NCBI GenBank assembly: GCA_022749755.1 | Contig: CM040453.1 | Coordinates: forward strand, 6,160,102 to 6,224,101 | DNA length: 64,000 nt | Direction: 5' to 3' | Source of the DNA: Azadirachta indica | Taxonomy: Eukaryota; Streptophyta; Magnoliopsida; Sapindales; Meliaceae | In this document: positions 12,513-22,473 of the stretch, one piece after another | Layout of the letters: every line of letters begins with the position of its first letter | Position numbering within the stretch: the stretch's first letter is position 1 | Position numbers and translations under genes: made by a program | Notes under the pieces: generated by a model | The model's input: the letters and a program-made list of their open reading frames with translations, nothing else | Told to the model about the DNA's origin: nothing | Databases searched by the model: none

Positions 12513-13873
12513 GATTTTTTCTTTTCGAAGATAAACTTTCACCTTGAAAATATTACCAAAAACCTAACAAAAATTTATATGCAACGGAATTCAAACTATT
12601 CACTGTTCAATGCAATGCTTAATGAAAAAATTGTTTGTATGTATGCACAATTTTTAGTTTAGTATTATGTTCACTGCATATGCTAATAAAAAATGGCTCA
12701 TAAACGGAGAAAATGTTTTCAGAAATAAAGTTTTCAGAAATGAACAAGGTAGTCCGAGGAAAGAATTAAAGACGAGGTTGGTGGTGAATCCAAGCAAGAA
12801 AGTGTGGAGTTAGTACGAGCGCATATTCGGATATGCGAGGAATTGCCTGAAAATATATTGATAGAAGTAGAGAAGATTTAAAAGTTATTACTTGTTTTAT
12901 AAATTGATATTCTCTATGATTATTTCTGTCAATATTTTTTAGCCGTTTTGTGATGATACCGAAGCTAGCTGTTTAAGGAGCATGTTCTTGTAGGAAAGTG
13001 ATTGATTTATTGGACTTATTCTGAAGATTGACGTTGATTATATATAACCCAAAAAAAAAAAAAAAAAAAAAAAAAAACAGCTTGTTTGAAGCTGTGCTTT
13101 GCTGAATCGAAAGTGATAATGATAATTTTAAGTAGTTTACAGTTGTCCTGGTAAGTGTTGTACTCAAGAAGGCCGAAATTTTATGTGCAGCAAAAGAATA
13201 TTCACGTAAATATAATATTGAGGGGCCTTAGTTTAATTGTGTAACTATAAATTATTTTGCATTGTTTTCTACTGGAACTACACGTGTGAATGCATTTGAT
13301 CCTGTTTCCATTTTTTATAGCATAAATTAAATAAATATTTTGTTGTAGCCGGAATCTTTCTCAACGTAAAGCAACAAAATATATCATTTTTCTTAGCTCA
13401 TTTTTACAGTCTCTAAATTGAGCTCGAATCAGCCACCAAGGTCTTATTCTGATGGTACGTACTCAAATTCTGCAAAGGAAGATTTAGAGTTTAAATCCTC
13501 GCAATATTCTTGAAAGGATTTTTTCTCAATTTGAGGGGCACTTGCAATAGTAGTACAACTTTTATCAAATTTAGATGAAATAATTTGCTAACATACATGT
13601 AGGTATTAGTCATGTACCATTAACTATGCACAGAATAATATAAACTTTTATTTGCAAACTGAACCAAAAATATGCTCTCCAGCAAGTATCATCTCAGTCA
13701 TCATCATTGATACTTTCGCAATTTTTATATGTATATATGTATGTATGTATATACTATCTTTTGTTGTTTCTTTGCAGATTCTAAAATTTGTCTTATTGAA
13801 GTTTTAACAATTCTACTGCTAAAATTACGTCAAATCCAAATAAACGTCACCGTTTCAAACGAATAACGGTCGA
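12513..13873. other. Intergenic spacer, original shared upstream region of two divergent genes
   Basis: Without the MULE this 1.36-kb spacer would separate the start of the kinase gene (minus) from the membrane-protein gene now beginning at 22474 (plus). It holds a long A tract near 13051-13077 and a CGTCA-containing stretch near 13825-13870 that may be part of the original promoter. I see no coding gene. Confidence 0.5.
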
Positions 13874-13882
13874 AAAATATTA

Positions 13883-13995
13883 AGGAAATTTTCAACAGTA
13901 ACTACTGTTGACTCAAAATTTTCAAAAATGACCAACATATAAATAACATTACAAAAATAATCACCTTTTAATTTTTTGGACAAAATTACCCCTAT
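13883..13995 (+). repeat. Left terminal inverted repeat of the MULE
   Basis: It begins AGGAAATTTTCAACAGTAAC and ends at ACCCCTAT. It aligns over its whole length with the reverse complement of 22311-22423 with scattered mismatches. Confidence 0.92.
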
Positions 13996-14527
13996 TTCCA
14001 TTTGCAACAAAAATTTCCAAATCGATTTGGGACCACTTCTGTTTGTGCGCGAAACCCTAACTCTGTTTGTGCGCGAAAGTAACAACGTAAGCAAAAGTTC
14101 AATCGGCGATTAGTATTCCGACGGTCGACAACGGCGATAAAAACTTAAAAATCTGATCACTTTCACGTCGACGGCAGCAAATTTGGCCTAATATCCGTTC
14201 GCATTTCGACGACAGAGGCAATTTGGGTAACTGAGGTACGAGTTTCGGAAATTTTCTTTGTATTTAAAGTGGATTTATTGACGATTTTGGATGAATTTGC
14301 ATGGGTTAGTGATTTATTTATCAATTTGTTAGAAATTAATCCCAAAAACTTGAACAATTGTATGTCGTTGGCTATATAATTAATTAATCGAGTTTTCTTT
14401 TGATTATTGTGATACAAACTCTTTTATTTTTATTCATGATGTGATGGAAAATGAGTGTTAAATGCATGAGGATTGTGTAATGTTGATGGAAGTGGAGCTA
14501 AAGTTGAAGACTGAGGGTGAGCGATGG

Positions 14528-15060
14528 TTTCGATCACAAATGCATGTGCGAAAATTTGGTAGTCGTGATGGAAACTGTCGAAAGAACGTGATCGAAACTG
14601 AGAAAATTATGTGATCGAAACTACAATTTCGATCACATAATTTTCTCAGTTTCGAACGTTCTTTTGGTTTTCAATTATATGTTGTTGATGAAATTTGTGT
14701 GATGTTGATGATTGAGGTTGATTATTAGAGTAATTGGTGGAAGTGACAGATATGTGATCGAAACTGTAGAAATTATGTGATCGAAAGTATACATCTCGCA
14801 TAATTTTTAATGTTTCGATCACGTTATATTTTTATTATGGTTTTGGTACAGGGTTTCAGTTTCGATTAGAAATAGGAGTGTTGATTAATTTTAGTTACAC
14901 TTTCGATCACATAAAAAGTATAGTAAGTTTTGATTACGAAGTATTTATAATGTGATCGAAAGTATAGTTTCAATTTTTTCATAATCTTGTCTTCCTGTTT
15001 ATGCTTTCGTATACATTAGGGTTATACTTTCGATCATGATTTGTGTGATTGAAACATTAG
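14528..15060. repeat. GATCGAAA motif cluster and hairpin, left MULE interior
   Basis: Ten exact copies of GATCGAAA or its complement lie here in both orientations, mostly within GTGATCGAAA. The strongest structure pairs 14581-14620 with about 14628-14664, a stem of some 36 bp with a short loop. It precedes the Ulp1-like gene. Subterminal repeats that bind transposase are known in MULEs, but binding here is only inference. Confidence 0.85.
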
Positions 15061-15162
15061 TTTCGATTTTTCCAGTTTGCAGTTTTTCTTTTCTGTATTC
15101 TAACTGCAGTTTAAATTTGCATTATTTGTATATATGTTTTCACTAACATATGTAGTTTTTTT

Positions 15163-18100
15163 ATGGTTCAAGCAAAAATGGTTGTTACTGTGACAAGAGA
15201 GTTAAAGATCCAGAAGGCCGAACATTTTTCGACTGTTGTAACCTCATTGTCAAAAGAACGGGTCTTAAAGACAATGTAAAAGAAGCTGACCTCAACATAG
15301 TAAGAATTGTTTAGGCAGACATGTTTTGGCCATTTGTTGGACATAGAAGACATCCAATTTTCAGGCAACCTTGTGCATAATGTTACTTCACGAGGTGGTT
15401 ACGGAGGGAGCAAAGAAGGAGATGTGGTTTCTAGTAGGGGGCAGTACCATACGTTTCTCACACATTGAGTTTGGCTTGATAACGGGGTTGATTTTAGGGC
15501 CATATCCAAGTAATGCAGGTGGGTCTACAAGGTTGAAGGACTTGTACTTTGGTGGGGAAGTCAGCATGGAATTAAAGGATATGGAAAAAGCATACAACGC
15601 AATAAACTTTAAACTGATAGATGACATGGACGCAGTGAAGTTGTCATTGTATGTGTTGATGGACTTGTTTCTACTTGGTCGGGGCCAACGGTATCACACC
15701 GATATGTGGATACTGCAGATAGTTGATGACTTAAAGCAGTTTAATCGATTTTCCTGAGGGTCTGTTGTATGGACATACACCTTCCGTTCATTGAGTAGGG
15801 CGATGAATAGACAGTTGGCCACATACAAGGTTAAACAATCTCAGAAGCGAAAGAAAAGGACTGAAGCACGTCAATCGATACAACCTTTGCTGATTTCCTT
15901 ACGCATTCCAGGTACTTGAGTGTTCACTTTAATATTTAAGTGTGTTATATTTTAATTTAACTGTACATTATCATGTTACTAAAATGAAACTTTATTTGCA
16001 TGTAGATTTGGATTTACGAGACTATCTCCACTGCTGGGTCTGAGTTAGGGGCACGCATCAATTCCCGCCTTCCTCGTATATCGAGATAGGTCGTGGCAAG
16101 AAAGAACGTCCGCGACGAGGATTTGAAGTCGAACATTTTCAATGATAGCTCGGTACAATTTAATAATATATTTTCTTTCATATTTCCCAGTTTTTTGTGA
16201 ACTTTGATATATTTTATTTGGTAATAAAATTTCCTATCCTGATAATGACTAGCCCATGTCCGTCATCCGTACAATGGAAGTATCATCGACAGAGCATTTT
16301 TTGCCGTATGGTCGGCCTTTACATTTCGATGCTGCATATGGTGGTGAATATGCCGGCACTGTTCTCGCTGACCACGTGGACGGTGATGAGTCGGCCTTAT
16401 CGCCAAGGACACCAGCGGTAAGCTTAAAATACTAAATACTTAATTTATAATTTTTTGGGTTAAACTTCTACTAACATTTATATACTATACTGTTCTCTTA
16501 GGGAGAGGCGACGAGCAACGAGAATTCATCACCCTCCATTCCTCTAAGTCCAAGGAAAATTAGAAGAAAGGTGAATTTTGTTGAAAGTTTAGTTTCAACA
16601 AGTGAAAATCATCAATTTTATATGACTATTAACATAGTTTCCTAACAATCTGAACTTTGTTTGGCAGCGAGCCTGTCCCTCCGTTGTGTCCAAGGAGGTT
16701 CCTCAGCATAATGACCCTGAAAAGTCTCCAGCAGGGCACAATACATTTCCTGACATGTCGTAACCAGAGCCCGACGTACGTACACCGACTGCCGTTGTCC
16801 CAGAACAATCTAATCATCTATTGGTCGTTGAACAGCAGGTTCGAGATCTACGTGTTGATTTCCACGCCTATTCAAAAAAGCAAGAAGATATATGGTGTCG
16901 GCAGGAGGAAATACTACGGCGTCAGGATGAGACATTGACAGTGCTAGTTAGAGAATTGACTAGTCGAACTGCATCTGAGCCACCACAGGATCCTCAGGTG
17001 TGATTTTTGGTTGATTTGTTGGGTTGTTTATAACAATGTAAACGGTATATATTGGACATTATCGAAACAGATTATTGTAGTTGTCACGTTTTTCCATTGA
17101 GTTTTATTTAATTGCTTTTGTCTTTTTCTATGGTTACAGGTTCATCACGTAGGTGAGGCCAGTGTGTGCATTGTCGATGCGCCTAAAGATGTTAAAGTCT
17201 GTTGCTCGCTTCCTCAACCTCAGCTGCCTGCATAAAACAATACGAGTCAATACGGTCGGGAATACAGGAGAGCTGGATCACAGCGGACCCCATATACAAA
17301 CCCATTCAAATGACAGCGCAAATCTCGAACTTAGTCGGTGCTGAGGGGATGGCCACAATACTCTCCAGAGTATGTTATAGATCTGACTTGTCCAGTTCCA
17401 GCAGACTTATATGCAGAGTTCGTAAAGTGGATGGCTACTCCAAAGGTATTCATTGAGACTTGTACTGTTTCAATAAATGCCGCATGGCTCAGGCTAGTGG
17501 CAGATAAGGGATAGTGGCTTGAGGATACGGTATGTTCCAATATCTATCATTTATTCATTTAATTTTGTTTTTGATTTCTATCCGTGATGTTTATCCTGAC
17601 CACTTTGATACGTTGCAGCATATGAACGAGTACATGCAGCTGCTTGCTCACAAGCAAGGGGCATGTGCGCAGCAGGTGCCGCAACGTTGGACAGTTGCAT
17701 CCACACATTTGTTCGTAAGTTTGATACTTTAAATTTTTTTGCAGACTTACTGTTATATTATATAATTGACAGTTCGAATAACAATTACTCGAAATTTTAT
17801 GACAGTCATTGTTACAAGCCACTTGAGACGGATATTTAAAAGGAGAGTTAGAGTTGGGCGCTTTTTACACATCGACAAACCTTGAGTCACATGTGGAGGG
17901 CAAATACAGTGTTGTCTATCGTGCATGGTGGACAGTGGACGAGGTTTATATGTCGACTTGTATCAGTTCCTCGCATTGGGTAGCATGTGCCATCCATTTA
18001 CATAGGTGTCAGATTATAGTGTACGACTCCTGCCCGTCCGCACATTCCGAGCAGATGTTGGTTGAGGTCTTGCGGCTGATATCTGAGCTACTCCCCTTCT

Positions 18101-18309
18101 TGCTCAATGATGCAGGTTTTTATGACATCAGGATTGAGCTTAAGTTTTCCGAGGAGCCATTTTCAGTAGTACGGCCTATTGATGGAGTCCCCAAGCACCA
18201 AATGTCCGGTGATTGCGGAGTGTTCATCTGTATGTATATATACTATTTAGGTTTAGATAGGTCCCTTGACTTAATGCCAGCAAATGGGCCTTTTTTAGGA
18301 GGAGGATAG
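15163..18309 (+). pseudogene. DUF1985 / Ulp1-like cysteine protease gene carried by the MULE, decayed
   Basis: A reading frame at 15371-15757 matches DUF1985 (WFLVGGSTIRFS, FGLITGL). Later pieces at about 16005-16170, 16255-16420, 16501-16570 and 16668-17000 look like linker and coiled-coil exons. The last piece (17854-18309) is a C48/Ulp1 peptidase core with the catalytic His (SHWVACAIH), Asp (IVYDS), Gln and Cys (QMSGDCGVF). This family removes SUMO-like proteins; host DUF1985-Ulp1 genes are mostly MULE cargo. Breaks visible: TGA at 15755-15757 and TAG at 16087-16089, each where the family has Trp, a frame change before 15371, and a TAA within the linker. The catalytic exon is open and its residues are intact. 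Exon borders are approximate. Confidence 0.8.
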
Positions 18310-18577
18310 CTGTAGAGTTATGGAAGGGCATTTTGTTGTAAATGATTATTATATTTGTATTTATTTGTATATATTGTATATAACCATTTTAATTAAATGT
18401 ATTATATCTCATTTTTTATCCACTTTCGATTATATATGTCATTGTTTGCCAACAGTTTATGATAATTAATAGATAAAGGAAAAACATTGAAATTTCAGGT
18501 TCCAGTACGTCCAAAATTATGTTATCTATATATATGATAATGTTCGAAGGTTATTGAAATTGTCTTCAGGAATGGGA
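18310..18577. other. Start of the spacer between the two MULE genes
   Basis: AT-rich sequence follows the Ulp1-like gene. It probably holds that gene's 3' UTR and polyadenylation signals. Nothing else is recognisable. Confidence 0.4.
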
Positions 18578-18739
18578 GATTCTGGAAAAATCGAAACTAA
18601 ACTTTTGATCAAGTACAAAAAAAACACGTGATCGAAACTGTACTTTAGATCACGGTTAAAACCTTGATCAAAAGTGTACTTTCGATCACGTTTTTTTTTT
18701 GTACTTGATCGAAAGTTTGGTTTCGATTTTTCCAGAATC
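18578..18739. repeat. GATCGAAA hairpin between the two convergent MULE genes
   Basis: Outer arms of about 58 bp (from ATTCTGGAAAAATCGAAAC inward) pair with the reverse complement at the right side, around a loop of about 45 bp. Three exact GATCGAAA words and several near copies (TTGATCAA) occur. It lies between the 3' ends of the Ulp1-like and transposase genes. Confidence 0.85.
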
Positions 18740-18791
18740 TTCCGTTCGCGAAGTTAAGAAAAAAAAGCAAATAAAAGTAAGTATTGAACAA

Positions 18792-18996
18792 CAAAATTCA
18801 GTTTCAATTAAAGAAAATTATCTATTAAATAGATAAAGTTATCGTACACAATGCATAACTCCAAATTGAAAGCAATAAACATTCATACAACTTTTTAGGA
18901 AAAAATTCAATTTCAATTAACCGTGATCTATTAAATAGATAAAGTTATCGTATAGAATACATAACTCCAAATTGAAAGCAATAAACATTAGTACAG
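18792..18996. repeat. Tandem duplication of about 100 bp in the MULE
   Basis: Two copies, starting near 18792 and 18901, share TCTATTAAATAGATAAAG and a block of ATAACTCCAAATTGAAAG with scattered substitutions. The shared TCTATTAAATAGA is itself a palindrome. The function is unknown. Confidence 0.8.
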
Positions 18997-19076
18997 CGAG
19001 TTCATTTGTTGAAGAATAGCAATCTAACATCGTAACAAATGTTGCAAAAATTAATGTACAAGTAACAACATAAATT

Positions 19077-21688
19077 TCACTCGTTTGAGTGAAGTGGAAT
19101 CGGATTTTTGTAAGTTGCGCGATTGTGCCCCAGTTGATGACAGCGTGAACACATACGCTGAATCACACCTTCTCCAATAGAAGGAATTCTTTGTTTTCTT
19201 GGTTAACCGACAGTAGGACGTTGCCTCGGCGGCTTCAAAGTGATTTCTCGTACATCAGGTGGAATCACCCAATCTACATCATTTCCAACGGGATGAATAG
19301 ACTCTGCATATAAATTCAACTATGCGTTAGTGGTATAAAAGTGTGCACACAGTGAATTATGTGACAAACGGATGTGGCGACATGCTGCAAGAGCGTGAGC
19401 GCATGGGAGTTCTGATAGATCAAAGCGTCTACAACTGTAAGTCTTATGCTGCAAATGTACGACCTCAACTGTGCCCCGATGTTTAACCTCAAACTCATGC
19501 CGTGACACTGGTTCCACAGTCATAGGTCGAGATAACTCTATCTGTTCATCAACAACAGCTTGGGCCGCTGGAGTAAGGAATGCATCTCTGCCAGCAGCCT
19601 GCTCCCTACGCTCGTAAAACCACCGTTGTATAATAGATCTTATGTGATCAGCTAATGACGTGATTGGAAGTGAACGTACGTGTCTTAATAATGAATTCAT
19701 ACTTTCTGCGATATTGGTAGTTAACAAGTCATAACGCCGAGAAGGAAAATATGCTCTTGCCCATCTATGCAGTCCAACCTCATTTTCTAGATAATCTGCT
19801 GCTGGTGGATGCATCACCCTAAAATTTTGTATATACCCATTACACTCTGTTACCCGATATGCCTTAGCAGCATGAAAGTAAGCAGTCATGAATGTCTCAG
19901 TTTTTCGGGCACGCATCTTGTACTTGGCCTTCACATTCCCAGAAATATGGTAAGAACAAAATCCATGGGCTGCATCAGGGAACACGATCGCAATCCCTTT
20001 CTCAATGCTACTGTGTCGATCGGATATGAAAACCAAGTTCTGAATCAAGCCGATTGCTTCTCGAAATTTTAGGAAAAACCATTTCCACGAGGCGTCATTC
20101 TCAGAATCAACAACACCAAACGCAGAGGATAAATTTTGTTATTTCCATCTAGTGAGGCAGCCACAAATAATGACCCACGATAAGTTCCCTTCAAGAAAGT
20201 TCCATCAACTATAATAACTGGTCGAATTGTGGTGCGAAATCCTCTAATACATTGTCCCAATGACATAAAAAAGTATAAGAAGTGATCGTCGGAATCTTTT
20301 TGAATTGACGTTACTGTACCTGGATTTTTTTCCTTCAACACGTGACAGTACCAGGGAAGTCCCTTAAATGACTTGAAGGATTGCCTGTTACAAGCTTCAA
20401 GGCACGTTCTTTACTACGTCATGACTTTATGTACGATAACCGTACCCCATAATCAGCCTGAACGTCATCGCGAATATTTTGGGGAGTGTAACTTTGACTG
20501 CAGTCCTTAAATTTATCCTTAATTAGTTCTCCAATTAGATGCGAGCTTGCTTGGCGATGACCATCTTGGAGCTCTTCGTTCTGACAACTGTGAACTGAGT
20601 TCATTTTTGTCACTCGAAAATATGTATTACGGTTGGTCCTGGTCGCACGAATTCTCCATTGACATCTTTCAACTAGGCATTTTGCCTCAAACCAATCTGT
20701 AGTTGACTTGTAAACCTTGAATTGAAAATGATTCCTTAATGCAAGCAAGCCTAGCTTATCTCGAAGTGCTTGCTTCGTATCGAATATCTGCCCAACTGAA
20801 ACATCACTTGATCCAGTTCCCGATAGTGCATCACTTGGCATAACTTCTGATGGTGGAAATGGAGGCAACCACCGAATAAATTGATTTTCAGACAAAGGAA
20901 CTGTCATTGAGCAACTCCTCTGAGCGGGACCGTTACAGCCATCGTCCTGTGGCTCGCTTTCTTCATCAGCAACATTTCTTCCTTGTTCGCTGCGCTGAGA
21001 GATGTCAGGCCCAAAAATGTTTGCCTCGACATCATGGTAATCATTTTGATGTGCATTGTTGTTGTAGGGAGGAGAATCTCCTCCATCAAGGGTGGTCGCA
21101 TTATCAAAAAAGTTCACGGGTCGGTGTTAGAGGTTTGAAGGCATCTCCTAAAACTTGACTTTGCTAGAAGTATCGATCTACAAACTCTTGCACAGTGTAC
21201 TCGAACTGATTGTTGCATTGGGCCTGCGTTGTGACTGCAGGAACAACATCATTAACTTGATTACTTCCACTAGAAGACATAAACTGTGTTGTCGTTACAG
21301 GAATTGCATGAGGCGAAAAATCAGTGGAAACTTCTGCATTGTCCACATGATCCAAGGTAATATATAGTGGGCAATATCCCCTTCGACTGGCCATATAAGG
21401 ACTATTGGCCGACATGAATGCTCGAAAGTCTAGTTCGGTTGTGATATCCGCTGCCATAAAACCCGCCCTCGATTGTGTACACACCGAATACTTAGTTTTT
21501 GTCTTTATGATAAATTCAGAAGGATTAATTTTAAATGCCTCATACAACATCTTCATAAAATCATGATATCTTATTGATCGATCAACAGAAAATCCTCTCA
21601 TTCTGCCACCGACATATTCTTCGCCGCCGTTCGGTGTTCGTTCCCAAGAGCCGTCATTGACAGTAACAATTGTTATTGACTCAATCAT
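19077..21688 (-). pseudogene. MuDR-type MULE transposase, decayed
   Basis: Read on minus from 21688, the order is: an N-terminal region of about 175 residues; a MuDR N-terminal DNA-binding domain (about 20800-20580); the MULE catalytic domain with DGTF and ISDRHSSI and a later AES, consistent with a DDE centre; a SWIM zinc-finger region; and a CCHC-like knuckle near 19100-19140. Breaks: TAG at 21164-21166, a frame change in a T run near 21110, TGA at 20419-20421 in place of Trp, frame changes near 20370 and 20130, and stops near 19331 and 19205. Zinc ligands are also lost: Tyr replaces Cys in the SWIM motif (codon 19437-19439) and in the knuckle (19110-19112). It cannot make a full transposase. 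A 242-residue catalytic/SWIM piece (19320-20048) is still open. Confidence 0.88.
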
Positions 21689-21809
21689 GCCTGCACTAAA
21701 TCAAAATATTGTGTTACAAAACTAAATCCAAATATTCTTATAAATGATAACATATAGATTATTTGCAAAACTGAACAAATCTTCTGGTATCTATTAATTT
21801 CTCTGTACT

Positions 21810-21932
21810 CGAAACTTACTTTCGATCACGTGGGAGAGAAATCGAAAGTGGTAAGTTTCGAGTATGGCAAAATTTTGACATGCTCGAAACTTACCACTTT
21901 CGATTTCTCTCCTACGTGATCGAAACTCTCGC
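21810..21932. repeat. GATCGAAA hairpin upstream of the transposase gene
   Basis: Arms of about 40 bp (from GATCACGTGGGAGAGAAATC) pair with the reverse complement ending in CTACGTGATC, around a loop of about 20 bp. Each arm ends in the same word found in the other two hairpins. It sits between the transposase start and the right terminal repeat. Confidence 0.85.
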
Positions 21933-22310
21933 ACAGGTTGTCTTCTTCCTCGTTTTTCACTCGTTTTCCATTTAACCATCACACCAAACACACTCAACGT
22001 TTTGAAAACACACTTTTTTTCTTGATTTCTTTCATTACATTTACTAATTCTACACAAATACTCAAAATAAATGTTATATATATTTTGTTCTCTATTCTAA
22101 ACTATTTTTCAGACACTCACCTGATTCTCTCCCTCTGTAAATAAGTGATTTTCTTCGAATCAAATGAAGTTGATCTCAAAAACAACAAACCCAAGTAAAT
22201 CACTTAAAAAAGCTCCAAATCAAATGATGGACAGTAGATAAAGTTAGAGAAGAAATGAAGAAAAAGGAGGGAAATTTTTAACAGTAACCAAAACGCAGTT
22301 TAATTCGGTG

Positions 22311-22423
22311 ATAGGGGTAATTTTGTCCGAAAAATTAAAAGGTGATCATTTTTGTAATTTTATTTATATGTTGGTCATTTTTTAAAATCTTGAGTCAACA
22401 GTGGTTACTGTTAAAAATGTCCC
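22311..22423 (-). repeat. Right terminal inverted repeat of the MULE, within a palindromic end
   Basis: This is the reverse complement of the left terminal repeat and ends in GTTAAAAATGTCCC at the duplicated target. An extra inverted copy of the outermost 21 bases lies just inside it at about 22269-22289. The right end can therefore fold on itself over about 155 bp; the left end does not have this. Confidence 0.9.
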
Positions 22424-22473
22424 GAAATATTACGCTAGTCCATCTCCCGCCTATTATCCGAACGTCTCTATTG

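Larger units (their letters stand above)
13883..22423. mobile_element. Mutator-like element (MULE) carrying transposase and Ulp1-like genes
   Basis: The ends are imperfect inverted repeats of about 113 bp (13883-13995 and 22311-22423). They are flanked by a 9-bp duplication with one mismatch, AAAATATTA at 13874-13882 and GAAATATTA at 22424-22432. The 9-bp duplication, long inverted repeats and MuDR transposase together identify a MULE. It holds a DUF1985/Ulp1-protease gene on plus and a transposase on minus, arranged tail to tail. This matches the Ulp1-carrying MULEs described in plants (Kaonashi type). Both genes are broken by stops and frameshifts, so the copy is probably not autonomous now, although its ends are still well preserved. 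Confidence 0.93.

Noticed and set aside
13425..13560. tRNA-like promoter boxes (GATGGTACGTACTC and GAGTTTAAATCC) suggesting a SINE
   Set aside because: The second box departs from the consensus, no tRNA fold or target duplication was found, and the ends could not be set.
14528..15060. Repeated GATCGAAA words looking like a repeat array
   Set aside because: As a CRISPR-type array this fails: the words are 8 bp, irregularly spaced and in both orientations, in a plant genome. Kept as MULE subterminal repeats instead.
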